From assembly GCA_021413665.1 (NCBI GenBank), contig JAIOPW010000182.1:1-10418 (forward strand): DNA of 10,418 bases. The letters run 5' to 3'. Position numbers and translations under genes: made by a program. Below the pieces are notes generated by a model. The model did no database searches. It was not told the origin of the DNA and was given only the letters and a program-made list of their open reading frames with translations. Positions 1 to 5,682 of the stretch are shown piece by piece (position 1 is the stretch's first letter; every line of letters begins with the position of its first letter). This DNA comes from Rhodocyclales bacterium. GTDB lineage: Bacteria; Pseudomonadota; Gammaproteobacteria; Burkholderiales; Rhodocyclaceae.

Positions 1-63
1 CACCTGCTCGCGCACTGCGAGCGGAGCCGTATGGTGGTTGATGCCCAGGGCGAATAGCTGCAA
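1..63 (-). CDS. hemA: Glutamyl-tRNA reductase, N-terminal fragment (cut by window start)
   Basis: Reading the minus strand from 63 to 1 gives 21 open codons that translate as (M)QLFALGINHHTAPLAVRE and two more residues. This is the characteristic start of HemA, compare E. coli MTLLALGINHKTAPVSLRE. HemA reduces glutamyl-tRNA(Glu) to glutamate-1-semialdehyde with NADPH, the first committed step of C5-pathway tetrapyrrole synthesis in the cytoplasm. The catalytic Cys (near residue 50) lies outside the window. The start codon is TTG (63-61), chosen because it aligns with the family N-terminus. A GAGG (minus strand of 73-76) lies 9 nt upstream, and I saw no in-frame ATG that fits better. The gene is divergent from thrH across about 134 bp. 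Only the N-terminus is visible, so integrity cannot be judged, but the identification is firm. Confidence 0.88.
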   Translation of the reverse strand, partial: MQLFALGINHHTAPLAVREQV

Positions 64-103
64 GGTGAGGAACCTCGGGACGACGCGAACCGCGAGTCAA
101 GGG

Positions 104-117
104 ATTATAGGTAAAAT
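104..117. promoter_or_regulatory. Back-to-back -10-like boxes of the hemA/thrH divergent promoters
   Basis: On the minus strand 109-104 reads TATAAT, a perfect -10 hexamer. It would start hemA RNA near 97, leaving a leader of about 35 nt. On the plus strand 112-117 reads TAAAAT (5/6), which would start thrH RNA near 124. The expected -35 positions on both strands are poor matches, so only the -10 elements are supported. The two promoters would lie side by side and could interfere with each other. This is inferred from motif matches only. Confidence 0.45.
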
Positions 118-197
118 CGCGCACTTTCGCGGTTCTTGGCCCATCCTGCCGACCCGCCAAGTGGCGCACCACCAGCGCCGACTCCTGGAGAATTTCA

Positions 198-806
198 GTG
201 CAACTCGTCTGTCTCGACCTCGAAGGCGTGCTCGTTCCGGAAATCTGGATCGAGTTTTCCAAGCGCACCGGCATCCCCGAACTGTCGCGCACCACGCGTG
301 ACGAGCCGGACTATGACAAGCTGATGAAGTATCGCCTGGCTTTGCTGAAAACCCACAAGCTCGGATTGCCGGACATCCAGAAAGTGATTTCGGACATGGG
401 GCCGATGGCTGGCGCCTGCGATTTCCTGGACGCCCTGCGCCGCGACTACCAGGTCATCATCCTCTCCGACACCTTCTACGAGTTCGCCATGCCGCTGATG
501 GCGCAGCTAAACATGCCGGTGCTGTTCTGCCACAAGCTGGAAGCGGATGCAGCGGGCTTTTTGGTGAACTACCATTTGCGCATGCCGAACCAGAAGAAGG
601 AAGCCGTGCTGCGCTTCCGGGAACTTCAATTCAAGGTCATCGCCGGTGGAGATTCCTACAACGACACGGCCATGCTCAACGCGGCCCACGCCGGCATCCT
701 GTTCCGCCCGCCGCAGAACGTGATCGACGAATTTCCGCAGTTTCCGGTGGCCACGAACTTCGCCGGGTTCCGCGCCGAAATCGACAAGGCTTCGGCCCGC
801 ATCTGA
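198..806 (+). CDS. thrH: ThrH-type bifunctional phosphoserine phosphatase / homoserine phosphotransferase
   Basis: This 202-residue cytoplasmic HAD-family protein resembles Pseudomonas ThrH over its whole length. HAD motif I is DLEGVLVPE (nucleophile D7, with E9 where most HAD enzymes have a second Asp, as in ThrH). Motif II is ILSDTFYEF with S90, motif III lysine is at about 133-134, and motif IV is GDSYND (151-156) with the Mg-binding acids. Known ThrH dephosphorylates phosphoserine and can pass the phosphate to homoserine, linking the last step of serine synthesis to the homoserine kinase step of threonine synthesis. The start is GTG at 198, with GGAG at 187-190 seven bases upstream. The first residues align with the family start. 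The stop codon overlaps the purU start by one base, which suggests an operon with translational coupling. Whether it serves mainly as a serine or a threonine enzyme here cannot be told from sequence. Confidence 0.92.
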   Translation: MQLVCLDLEGVLVPEIWIEFSKRTGIPELSRTTRDEPDYDKLMKYRLALLKTHKLGLPDIQKVISDMGPMAGACDFLDALRRDYQVIILSDTFYEFAMPLMAQLNMPVLFCHKLEADAAGFLVNYHLRMPNQKKEAVLRFRELQFKVIAGGDSYNDTAMLNAAHAGILFRPPQNVIDEFPQFPVATNFAGFRAEIDKASARI

Positions 807-1666
807 TGCACAGGACGCGCTTCTTTACGCTGACCGCCTCCTGCCCCGATCAGGTCGGCATCATTGCGCGCGTCACCGGCTTCATCGCCGGACACGGCGG
901 ATGGATCCTCGAATCGCGCTTCCACGCCGACGACCTGGATGGCCGCTATTTCATGCGCATCGAGGTCAAGGCCGATTCGCTGCCCTTCCACCTCGGCGAG
1001 TTCCGCAGCCGCTTCCAGCCGCTCGCCGACGAGCTGCAAATGGACTGGCGCATCAACGATTCCGCGGTCAAGAAGCGCGTCGTGGTGCTGGTGTCAAAAC
1101 AGGAGCATTGCCTCTACGACCTGCTGGCGCGCTGGCAGTCGAAGGAACTCGACATCGAGATCGCCTGCGTCATCTCGAACCACGATACCTTCAAGGGCTT
1201 CGTCGAGTGGCACGGCATCCCCTTCCATCACGTGCCGGTGCCGGCCGACAACAAGGTCGCCGCCTATGCCGAAGTGCGGCGCCTGTTCGAGGAAATGCGC
1301 GGCGACACCATGGTGCTGGCGCGCTACATGCAGATTCTTTCGCCCGAGTTGTGCGCGGCCTATCCGGGACGCATCCTCAACATCCATCACAGCTTCCTGC
1401 CCTCGTTCATCGGTGCCAGGCCCTACCATCAGGCCTACACGCGCGGCGTCAAGCTGATCGGCGCCACCTGCCACTATGTGACCGAGGCGCTCGACCAGGG
1501 CCCGATCATCGAGCAGGACGTGATCCGCATCGACCATTCCGACTCGGTCGAGGACATGGTGCGCTACGGCAAGGACATCGAAAAAACCGTGCTGGCGCGC
1601 GGCTTGCGCTATCACCTCGAAGATCGCGTGTTGGTCCACGGCAACAAGACCGTGGTGTTCCGCTAA
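806..1666 (+). CDS. purU: Formyltetrahydrofolate deformylase
   Basis: This 286-residue cytoplasmic enzyme hydrolyses 10-formyl-tetrahydrofolate to formate and tetrahydrofolate, balancing one-carbon pools and supplying formate. An N-terminal ACT-type domain (about residues 7-85, opening TLTASCPDQVGIIARV) is followed by the formyltransferase-fold domain (about 90-280). The hydrolase signature NIHHSFLPSFIGARPYHQA (192-210) supplies N192 and H194, and D230 in LDQGPII completes the Asn-His-Asp active site. Length matches the family. Translation begins at an ATG whose A is the last base of the thrH stop (TGATG). There is no good ribosome binding site of its own, so reinitiation after thrH is likely. 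Pairing with thrH places serine output, the main one-carbon donor, next to one-carbon drainage. The gene appears intact. A further secreted-protein gene starts 10 bases after its stop and may belong to the same transcript. Confidence 0.95.
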   Translation: MHRTRFFTLTASCPDQVGIIARVTGFIAGHGGWILESRFHADDLDGRYFMRIEVKADSLPFHLGEFRSRFQPLADELQMDWRINDSAVKKRVVVLVSKQEHCLYDLLARWQSKELDIEIACVISNHDTFKGFVEWHGIPFHHVPVPADNKVAAYAEVRRLFEEMRGDTMVLARYMQILSPELCAAYPGRILNIHHSFLPSFIGARPYHQAYTRGVKLIGATCHYVTEALDQGPIIEQDVIRIDHSDSVEDMVRYGKDIEKTVLARGLRYHLEDRVLVHGNKTVVFR

Positions 1667-1676
1667 GGAGTTAAAG

Positions 1677-1862
1677 ATGAAGACCGTCGTTTTTGTATTT
1701 TTGGCAGCGCTTCTGACCGGCCAGGCACTGGCCGAAGATCACCGTCAGTTGGCTACCCTTCCGCCCGCCGCAAAGGAAGCACTGCGCGAGGAAATGCTCG
1801 GTAACCTGCTCGCCATCAACGAGATCCTGACGCTGATGGCAGCGGGCAAGCTGAAGGAACAG
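1677..1862 (+). pseudogene. Truncated small secreted protein (possible periplasmic cytochrome c-like), 3' end lost
   Basis: An ATG at 1677 follows a perfect AAGGAG (1665-1670) six bases upstream. It opens with a clear Sec signal peptide, MKTVVFVFLAALLTGQALA, with cleavage predicted after residue 19 (ALA/ED). The mature part up to about residue 61 is helical, charged and normal-looking (ATLPPAAKEALREEMLGNLL, then NEILTLMAAGKLKE). After residue 60-62 the same frame stays open to 2246, but that sequence is exactly antisense to a methyltransferase gene and is rich in Arg, Cys and His, so it is not native. The gene has therefore lost its 3' part. The mature segment reminds me of small betaproteobacterial periplasmic proteins that end in a single CxxCH, but no heme motif is left here, so that assignment is inference. 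The 10-nt spacing from purU suggests co-transcription. The product, if made, would be a chimera. Confidence 0.6.
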
Positions 1863-2348
1863 GTTTTCCACTGCCGAAGGGCCGCCGGTCCGGTAGTCGA
1901 GCTGCTTCGGCGTGTAGCCTTGCAACAGGATGCGTCCGCCCGGACGCGTGAGCTGCTTCATGGCCGCGAATTGCCGCTTCCGGTCCTCGGGACCTACAAA
2001 CTGGATGAAGATGCCGACCACCCAGTCGAAGCCTTCATGAAGGTCGGCCGGCGGCCAATCTGCCGCCAGCATGTCGGCAAGCACGAAATCGACCGCTGCA
2101 TCGCGTCCGGCCGCCAACCGGCGTGCCTTCTCGACCGCGATCGAAGAGATTTCAACCGCGGTGACGTCCAGGCCTTGCTCGGCCAGCCAGACCGAATTCC
2201 GTCCCTCGCCATCGGCCACCGACAAGGCTGTTTTTCCATCCTGTAGCCGTTCGGCGCGATGCGCCAGGAACCGGTTCGGCTCGGTGCCGAACAGATAGTG
2301 CTCGCCGGCATCCCGGTAACGCTTGCTCCACATGACTTCCTGGTTCAT
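1858..2348 (-). pseudogene. Truncated class I SAM-dependent methyltransferase, 3' end lost
   Basis: Reading down from ATG 2348, residues 1-163 are a class I (Rossmann) methyltransferase. The substrate-side start is MWSKRYRDAGEHYLFGTEPN. SAM motif I is LSVADGEGRNS (42-52), the acidic strand-2 end is DVTAVEIS (61-68), there is FVLADML around 88-94, and the post-motif strand is PGGRILLQGYTPKQ (136-149). A ribosome-binding AGGGGA lies about 9 nt upstream. Proteins of this type normally run to about 195-205 residues, with a last helix and strands after PSAVENL. Here the homologous part stops at about 163. The remaining 62 codons to a TAA at 1671 are antisense to the secreted-protein gene and look like non-coding reading. 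The methyl acceptor is unknown. The gene lies 47 bp downstream of the sigma-54 activator gene on the same strand and could be co-transcribed with it. Loss of the C-terminal sheet should abolish or damage folding. Confidence 0.65.
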
Positions 2349-2395
2349 GGATGACTTTCCCCTGTTTGTTGGTCCTGCCGCTTGCAGAGTGCGGA

Positions 2396-3733
2396 CTATG
2401 CCGCCGATTTCAGCTTGCGGTAGAGCGTGCGCATTCCCACCTTGAGGCTGGCCGCCATCGACCGGCGGTCGCCGTCGAACCTCGCCTGCAACCAGCGCAG
2501 GTAGCTGCGCTCGAGTTCTTCCAGGGCGACCGGTGCATCGACCACGAAGGCCTGCGCGATAGGCGCAACCCGCAGTTCACTTGTCGACCGCCCGCTCGCG
2601 CAACACGATTCCAATTCGAGGTGCGCCGGCGCGATCTCGTTACCATCGGCGAGTATCGACGCGCGTTCGACCAGGTTGCGCAACTCGCGGATGTTGCCGG
2701 TGTACCTTCGCTGCATCAGCGCCGCCAACGCCGCGGCCGAAAAACACAGGTCGCGATCGCCGGCTACGCGCTTGAGGAAAGAGTTCGCCAGCAGAGGAAT
2801 GTCTTCGATGCGCTGGTCAAGCGCGGGCACGACGACCGGGAAGGTACTGATGCGGTGATACAAATCGCGGCGGAACGTCTCCTTGTCCACCATGTCCGCC
2901 ATGTCCCTGTGCGTCGCACATACCAGCCGGAAATCGGAGCGCAGGGTCTCTATTCCGCCGACGCGGCGGTAGGTGCCGGCTTCGAGCAGGCGCAGCAGCT
3001 TCACCTGCAGCGTCAGCGGAATGTCGCCGACCTCGTCGAGGAACAGCGTGCCGCCGCTGGCGGCTTCGACCAGCCCGATCTTGCGATGCGCCGCCCCGGT
3101 GAACGCTCCTTTTTCGTAGCCGAACAGTTCGCTTTCGAACAGGGATTCGGTCAGGCCCGAGCAGTCGACGGCGACGAAGGGCCCGCCTGCGCTGCGGCCG
3201 GCCTCATGTACCACTCGTGCCACCAGTTCCTTTCCGGTGCCCGTCTCGCCCAGCAGCAACACCGCGGCATCGGTCGGCGCCACCCGCATCACCAGCGACA
3301 GCATGCGGCTGAAAGACGCTGCACGGCCGACCAGGCCTTCGGCTGCCGGATGGCTCGAGGCATGCTTGACCACGCGCATGGTTTCGACAAAGTAGGCGAG
3401 CCGGCCCTTGTCGTCGCGAATCGGGGCGATGGCCACGTCGACGTGCTCTTCGCCGCGCGACGTGTGATGCAGGTGCAGCACGCGTTGTATCTGCCCGCTG
3501 TGCTGGCTCATCCGCAACGGGCAGGACTCGCCGGCCTGGTCGCAGGGCACCGAGAAGTGATGCGATACCTCGTAGCAGGCTTTGCCATTGACGTCGCGGC
3601 CCTGCGCGAACTCCCGCGTATAAGCGCTGTTGGCCGCCACGATCCGGTACCCGGCATCCATCACGATGCTGGGTTCCGCCTGCCCATCGAGAAAGGAGAT
3701 CAGTTCCGGAAACGACCGGGTCGAAGTGTTCAT
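2396..3733 (-). CDS. Sigma-54-dependent transcriptional activator with N-terminal Cys/His-bearing PAS-like sensor domain
   Basis: This 445-residue one-component enhancer-binding protein (NtrC/NifA class) has an N-terminal PAS-like domain (about 8-125) instead of a phospho-receiver. It is followed by a complete AAA+ domain (about 134-365) and a Fis-type helix-turn-helix (423-442, RRSMAASLKVGMRTLYRKLK). Visible motifs are Walker A GETGTGKE (162-169), the sigma-54 contact loop GAFTGA (209-214), Walker B TLFLDE (229-234), the arginine-finger region FRRDLYHR (287-294) and sensor II GNIRELRN (346-353). The PAS-like part holds CYEVSHHF and PCDQAGESCPL (C53, H58, H59, C64, C71) plus H89, H90 and H97, a possible metal, heme or redox sensor. 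I chose ATG 3733 because the PAS fold starts just after it. The frame stays open to 4258, but that stretch crosses the control region and the next gene. It faces a 65-residue membrane protein gene across a region with matching operator and promoter elements. Signal and regulon are unknown. Confidence 0.92.
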   Translation of the reverse strand: MNTSTRSFPELISFLDGQAEPSIVMDAGYRIVAANSAYTREFAQGRDVNGKACYEVSHHFSVPCDQAGESCPLRMSQHSGQIQRVLHLHHTSRGEEHVDVAIAPIRDDKGRLAYFVETMRVVKHASSHPAAEGLVGRAASFSRMLSLVMRVAPTDAAVLLLGETGTGKELVARVVHEAGRSAGGPFVAVDCSGLTESLFESELFGYEKGAFTGAAHRKIGLVEAASGGTLFLDEVGDIPLTLQVKLLRLLEAGTYRRVGGIETLRSDFRLVCATHRDMADMVDKETFRRDLYHRISTFPVVVPALDQRIEDIPLLANSFLKRVAGDRDLCFSAAALAALMQRRYTGNIRELRNLVERASILADGNEIAPAHLELESCCASGRSTSELRVAPIAQAFVVDAPVALEELERSYLRWLQARFDGDRRSMAASLKVGMRTLYRKLKSAA

Positions 3734-3741
3734 CGGCCGAG

Positions 3742-3759
3742 AGTGCCATAAACGACACT
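3742..3759. promoter_or_regulatory. Candidate activator-binding palindrome 1
   Basis: AGTGCC-N6-GACACT is an imperfect inverted repeat (5 of 6 arm positions). It begins nine bases before the sigma-54 activator start codon, inside that gene's leader. It shares the TGYC-N6-GACA core with a second palindrome centred 34 bp away, consistent with tandem upstream activating sites for the neighbouring enhancer-binding protein and possibly autorepression. This is inference from symmetry and position. Confidence 0.4.
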
Positions 3760-3777
3760 GAATTGAAACCCGCTTTC

Positions 3778-3791
3778 TGTCAATTTTGACA
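3778..3791. promoter_or_regulatory. Candidate activator-binding palindrome 2
   Basis: TGTCAATTTTGACA has perfect 6-bp arms around TT. It can also be read as TGTC-N6-GACA followed by CT, so it ends in the same GACACT half-site as palindrome 1. Its centre (3784.5) lies about 114 bp upstream of the centre of the -24/-12 promoter, a normal distance for enhancer sites. Each arm is also a -35-like TTGACA, but no good -10 box follows at 17 bp on either strand, so an operator reading is preferred. Confidence 0.45.
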
Positions 3792-3890
3792 CTCTGCTCC
3801 CCATAGCCAAAGTGGGGCGGTATCGGAGCAATATAAAAGATCAAATAAATACATTGCGTTGCAGATGATAGGCAAGTTCTGGACGGCGCC

Positions 3891-3906
3891 TGGCACGCAA
3901 CTCGCA
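3891..3906 (+). promoter_or_regulatory. Sigma-54 (-24/-12) promoter
   Basis: TGGCACG-caac-TCGCA matches the sigma-54 consensus TGGCACG-N4-TTGCW with a single mismatch (T to C). The invariant GG (3892-3893) and GC (3904-3905) are exactly 10 bp apart, as required. RNA would start near 3917, giving a leader of about 85 nt before the small membrane protein gene at 4002. The promoter reads away from the sigma-54 activator gene. The two palindromes at 3742-3759 and 3778-3791 sit roughly 100-150 bp upstream. Confidence 0.65.
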
Positions 3907-4001
3907 AGCGCATAGGCAAGCGCGGTGAAACTGCCGCAAATGAATACCGCCGTGATGATGCCGGACGCCCGCCAGTTTTCCCTTCCTTCAGGAGCAAAGC
4001 C

Positions 4002-4199
4002 ATGAACCACCTGCCGACCCAAGCGAACACCGTGACGATTGCGACCGCCATTTTCGGCGCCCCGATACTGGTGGCGTTCGTGATCGGCAGTCTTCCGGCG
4101 CTGCTTCCGGTGCTGTTGTTCCGTTGGATTGCTGGATTGGGGAAACCCGCCGGCTTTGATTTTGAGATCGTGTCGCGCGCGATGCCCCAAGCCACCTGA
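4002..4199 (+). CDS. Small single-pass or hairpin membrane protein, 65 aa, function unknown
   Basis: I do not recognise this protein. It starts at ATG 4002 with GGAG at 3991-3994, seven bases upstream, and encodes 65 residues. A short polar N-terminus (MNHLPTQANT) precedes a hydrophobic stretch of about 34 residues (11-45), rich in Ile, Val, Leu and Pro. It contains two near-identical hydrophobic turns around GAPILV and SLPALLPVLL, ending at RWIAGLGKP. That could be one long helix broken at Pro or a short hairpin. A polar tail of about 18 residues ends the protein, and no Cys is present. Support for a real gene comes from the ribosome binding site, the membrane-like composition and the near-consensus sigma-54 promoter ahead. 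It appears to be the only gene that promoter can serve, since lgt is convergent just beyond. It might be a truncated remnant of a longer membrane protein. The positive-inside rule (R41, K48) would put the C-terminus in the cytoplasm. Confidence 0.6.
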   Translation: MNHLPTQANTVTIATAIFGAPILVAFVIGSLPALLPVLLFRWIAGLGKPAGFDFEIVSRAMPQAT

Positions 4200-4219
4200 T
4201 CCGCGACCGCAGCGTGTTC

Positions 4220-4260
4220 GGGTGTGAGGGGACGCGGCAACGTCCGGCGTCCCGCCACCC
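4220..4260. terminator. Hairpin between convergent genes (non-canonical bidirectional terminator candidate)
   Basis: GGGACGC (4229-4235) pairs with GCGTCCC (4247-4253) across an 11-nt loop, and the outer GGGTG (4220-4224) can pair with CACCC (4256-4260). It lies between the end of the 65-residue membrane protein gene and the end of lgt, which converge. No T-run follows on either strand, so it is not a classical intrinsic terminator. It may still mark the 3' ends or stabilise them. Confidence 0.4.
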
Positions 4261-4327
4261 GCTACGGCGAGGAGAGCGTACTTTGCTCGACCGCCTTGTA
4301 GCGCAGTTGCTTTATCAGCGCCGACTT

Positions 4328-5116
4328 TCAGTTCTTGTTCGAGGACTTCCTCAGCAGCAGCCAGAAGCCGGCCAGCACCATCGGCAGGCTCAGCCACTGT
4401 CCCATGCTGACCACGTAGGACAGCCCGAAGATGCCATGATCCGGCTCGCGAAAATATTCGGCGGCAAAGCGCAGCGCGCCATAGCCGACCAGAAACATAC
4501 CCGACACCGCTCCAACCGCCCGTTGCCGAGCGGAAAACGCCCAGAGAATGACGAACAGCAGCAGGCCCTCGCCGGCCGCCTGATACAGCGGCGACGGGTG
4601 GCGCGGCAGCGGATCGACCAGCGGAAACACCATCGCCCAAGGCAGGGCGGGGTCGGCCACCCGGCCCCATAGCTCGCCATTGATGAAGTTGCCGACGCGT
4701 CCGGCCATCAGGCCCAGCGGCACCAGCGGCGCGATGAAATCCGTCACCTCGAAAAACGTCCTGCCGGACTTGTGCGCCCACAGCGCCATCGCCACGAACA
4801 CGCCGAGCATGCCGCCATGAAAGGCCATGCCGCCCTTCCACGCCATGAAGATTTCCAGCGGATGCGCAAGGTAATAACCCGGCTCGTAGAACAACACCTG
4901 CCCCAGCCGCCCGCCGAGGACCACGCCGAGCACGCCGTAGAACAGCAGGTCGTCGATGTCCTGCGCGTTCATGTTGTGCCACGGCTGCACCGCGGCGCGG
5001 CGCCGACCCAGCCAGAGGAAGGCAACGAAACCGGCGAGGTACATCAGGCCATACCAGCGCACGGCCAGCGGGCCGACGGAAACGGCGATGGGGTCGAACT
5101 GGGGGTGGATCAGCAT
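4328..5116 (-). CDS. lgt: Prolipoprotein diacylglyceryl transferase
   Basis: This 262-residue polytopic inner-membrane enzyme moves the diacylglyceryl group of phosphatidylglycerol to the lipobox cysteine of prolipoproteins, the first step of lipoprotein maturation. Family hallmarks are RWYGLMY (20-26), FHGGMLG (99-105, H100), the Lgt signature GRVGNFINGELWGR (139-152, with R140, N143 and N146), and LRFAAEYFREPD (215-226, including the essential C-terminal Arg). Several membrane helices are evident, and the tail KSSNKN is cytoplasm-like. ATG 5116 is chosen because MLIHPQFDPIAVSVGPLAVR is the usual N-terminus. The frame remains open to 5230, but that part is basic, non-homologous and overlaps the thioesterase gene. 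There is no clear ribosome binding site. The gene lies 46 bp after the thioesterase gene and probably shares its transcript. It appears complete. Confidence 0.95.
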   Translation of the reverse strand: MLIHPQFDPIAVSVGPLAVRWYGLMYLAGFVAFLWLGRRRAAVQPWHNMNAQDIDDLLFYGVLGVVLGGRLGQVLFYEPGYYLAHPLEIFMAWKGGMAFHGGMLGVFVAMALWAHKSGRTFFEVTDFIAPLVPLGLMAGRVGNFINGELWGRVADPALPWAMVFPLVDPLPRHPSPLYQAAGEGLLLFVILWAFSARQRAVGAVSGMFLVGYGALRFAAEYFREPDHGIFGLSYVVSMGQWLSLPMVLAGFWLLLRKSSNKN

Positions 5117-5143
5117 GGTAATTGTGTGTATCGAATAAAAGTC

Positions 5144-5175
5144 GGCGCTGGCGATGCGGCGCCTATTTCGGCGCC
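5144..5175 (-). other. Two mutually exclusive short hairpins in the thioesterase-lgt gap
   Basis: On the minus strand GGCGCC-N6-GGCGCC (5175-5158) can fold across the thioesterase stop codon. Alternatively GCGCC/GGCGC (5163-5159 with 5148-5144) can pair just before a weak T-rich stretch (CTTTTATT). The second resembles a leaky terminator and the first an alternative fold, so lgt expression could be tuned here. Stems are only 5-6 bp and GC-only, and in this GC-rich DNA such pairs also arise by chance. Confidence 0.25.
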
Positions 5176-5648
5176 ATGCTCTCCGGCATGCGCACGGCGA
5201 TAACCTGGCCCCTGGCGCAGAGCTTGCCATCGGCCGTCACGGTGATGTCGACCACCACCTTCTTTTCCTTGATTTCCACGGCCCGGCCGCGCAGTTCCAG
5301 GGTCACGCCCTGCGGTGTCGGCGCCAGGTAATCCACTTTCAGCGAGCCGGTGACGAAGCGCAACGGCGGCAGCGAGCCCGGTTCGCGGCCGGCCGCGCGG
5401 TAGGCGGCGGCGGCCGCGGTTCCGGTGCCGTGGCAGTCGACCAGCGACGCGATCAAGCCGCCATAGACGAAACCGGGAATTGCCTTGTGCTCATCCCGCG
5501 GCAGGAAGTGCGCCACGGTTTCGCTGCCCGGATCCTTGCCGTCATCGGTCCAGTAAGTCTTGATCTGGTGACCACCGGGGTTGTTCCTGCCGCAACCGTA
5601 GCAGTGACTCAACTCGTCCGGATAGCAGTCCTGAATTGCCATTCTCAT
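5163..5648 (-). CDS. PaaI-family hotdog-fold acyl-CoA thioesterase
   Basis: This predicted 161-residue cytoplasmic protein has a single hotdog domain (about 40-155). The segment PGFVYGGLIASLVDCHGTGT (58-77) is the central helix motif of PaaI/YbgC-type thioesterases (usually HGG-N5-D). Here Tyr62 replaces the usual His, and D71 is the likely catalytic acid. SLKVDYLAPTPQG (102-114) and VVVDITVTADGKLCARGQVI (131-150) are the usual central and last strands. The N-terminus carries CYGCGRNNPGGHQIK (16-30), a short motif common in this subgroup just before the fold. ATG 5648 (MRMAIQD) is preferred over the ATG at 5642, because AGGA lies 9 nt upstream of the former and 15 nt upstream of the latter. 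It would hydrolyse an acyl-CoA, but the chain is unknown. It follows the hydrolase gene by 34 bp and precedes lgt. Confidence 0.85.
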   Translation of the reverse strand: MRMAIQDCYPDELSHCYGCGRNNPGGHQIKTYWTDDGKDPGSETVAHFLPRDEHKAIPGFVYGGLIASLVDCHGTGTAAAAAYRAAGREPGSLPPLRFVTGSLKVDYLAPTPQGVTLELRGRAVEIKEKKVVVDITVTADGKLCARGQVIAVRMPESMAPK

Positions 5649-5682
5649 TGGTGACTTTCCTGAAAATCGACGGCCATGGGAA

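Noticed and set aside
2351..3751. 466-codon open frame on the plus strand opposite the sigma-54 activator
   Set aside because: It is antisense to a gene with complete AAA+ motifs. The translation is rich in Arg, Gln and His with no recognisable motif, as expected of a high-GC shadow frame.
3778..3791. Reading the TGTCAA-TT-TTGACA palindrome as an FNR site or as a -35 box
   Set aside because: The half-sites are in the opposite order to an FNR site (TTGAC-N4-GTCAA), and no acceptable -10 hexamer follows 16-18 bp from TTGACA on either strand.
3780..3990. Hydrophobic open stretch on the minus strand that looks like a membrane segment
   Set aside because: There is no start codon with a ribosome binding site near its beginning, it crosses the sigma-54 promoter and operator region, and its frame continues into the antisense of lgt. 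Chance hydrophobicity is more likely.
3734..4258. N-terminal extension of the sigma-54 activator by 175 residues to an ATG at 4258
   Set aside because: It would run through the palindromes, the -24/-12 promoter and the whole opposing small gene. The extra residues are Arg/Pro/Ser-rich without domain character, and the PAS fold begins just after ATG 3733.
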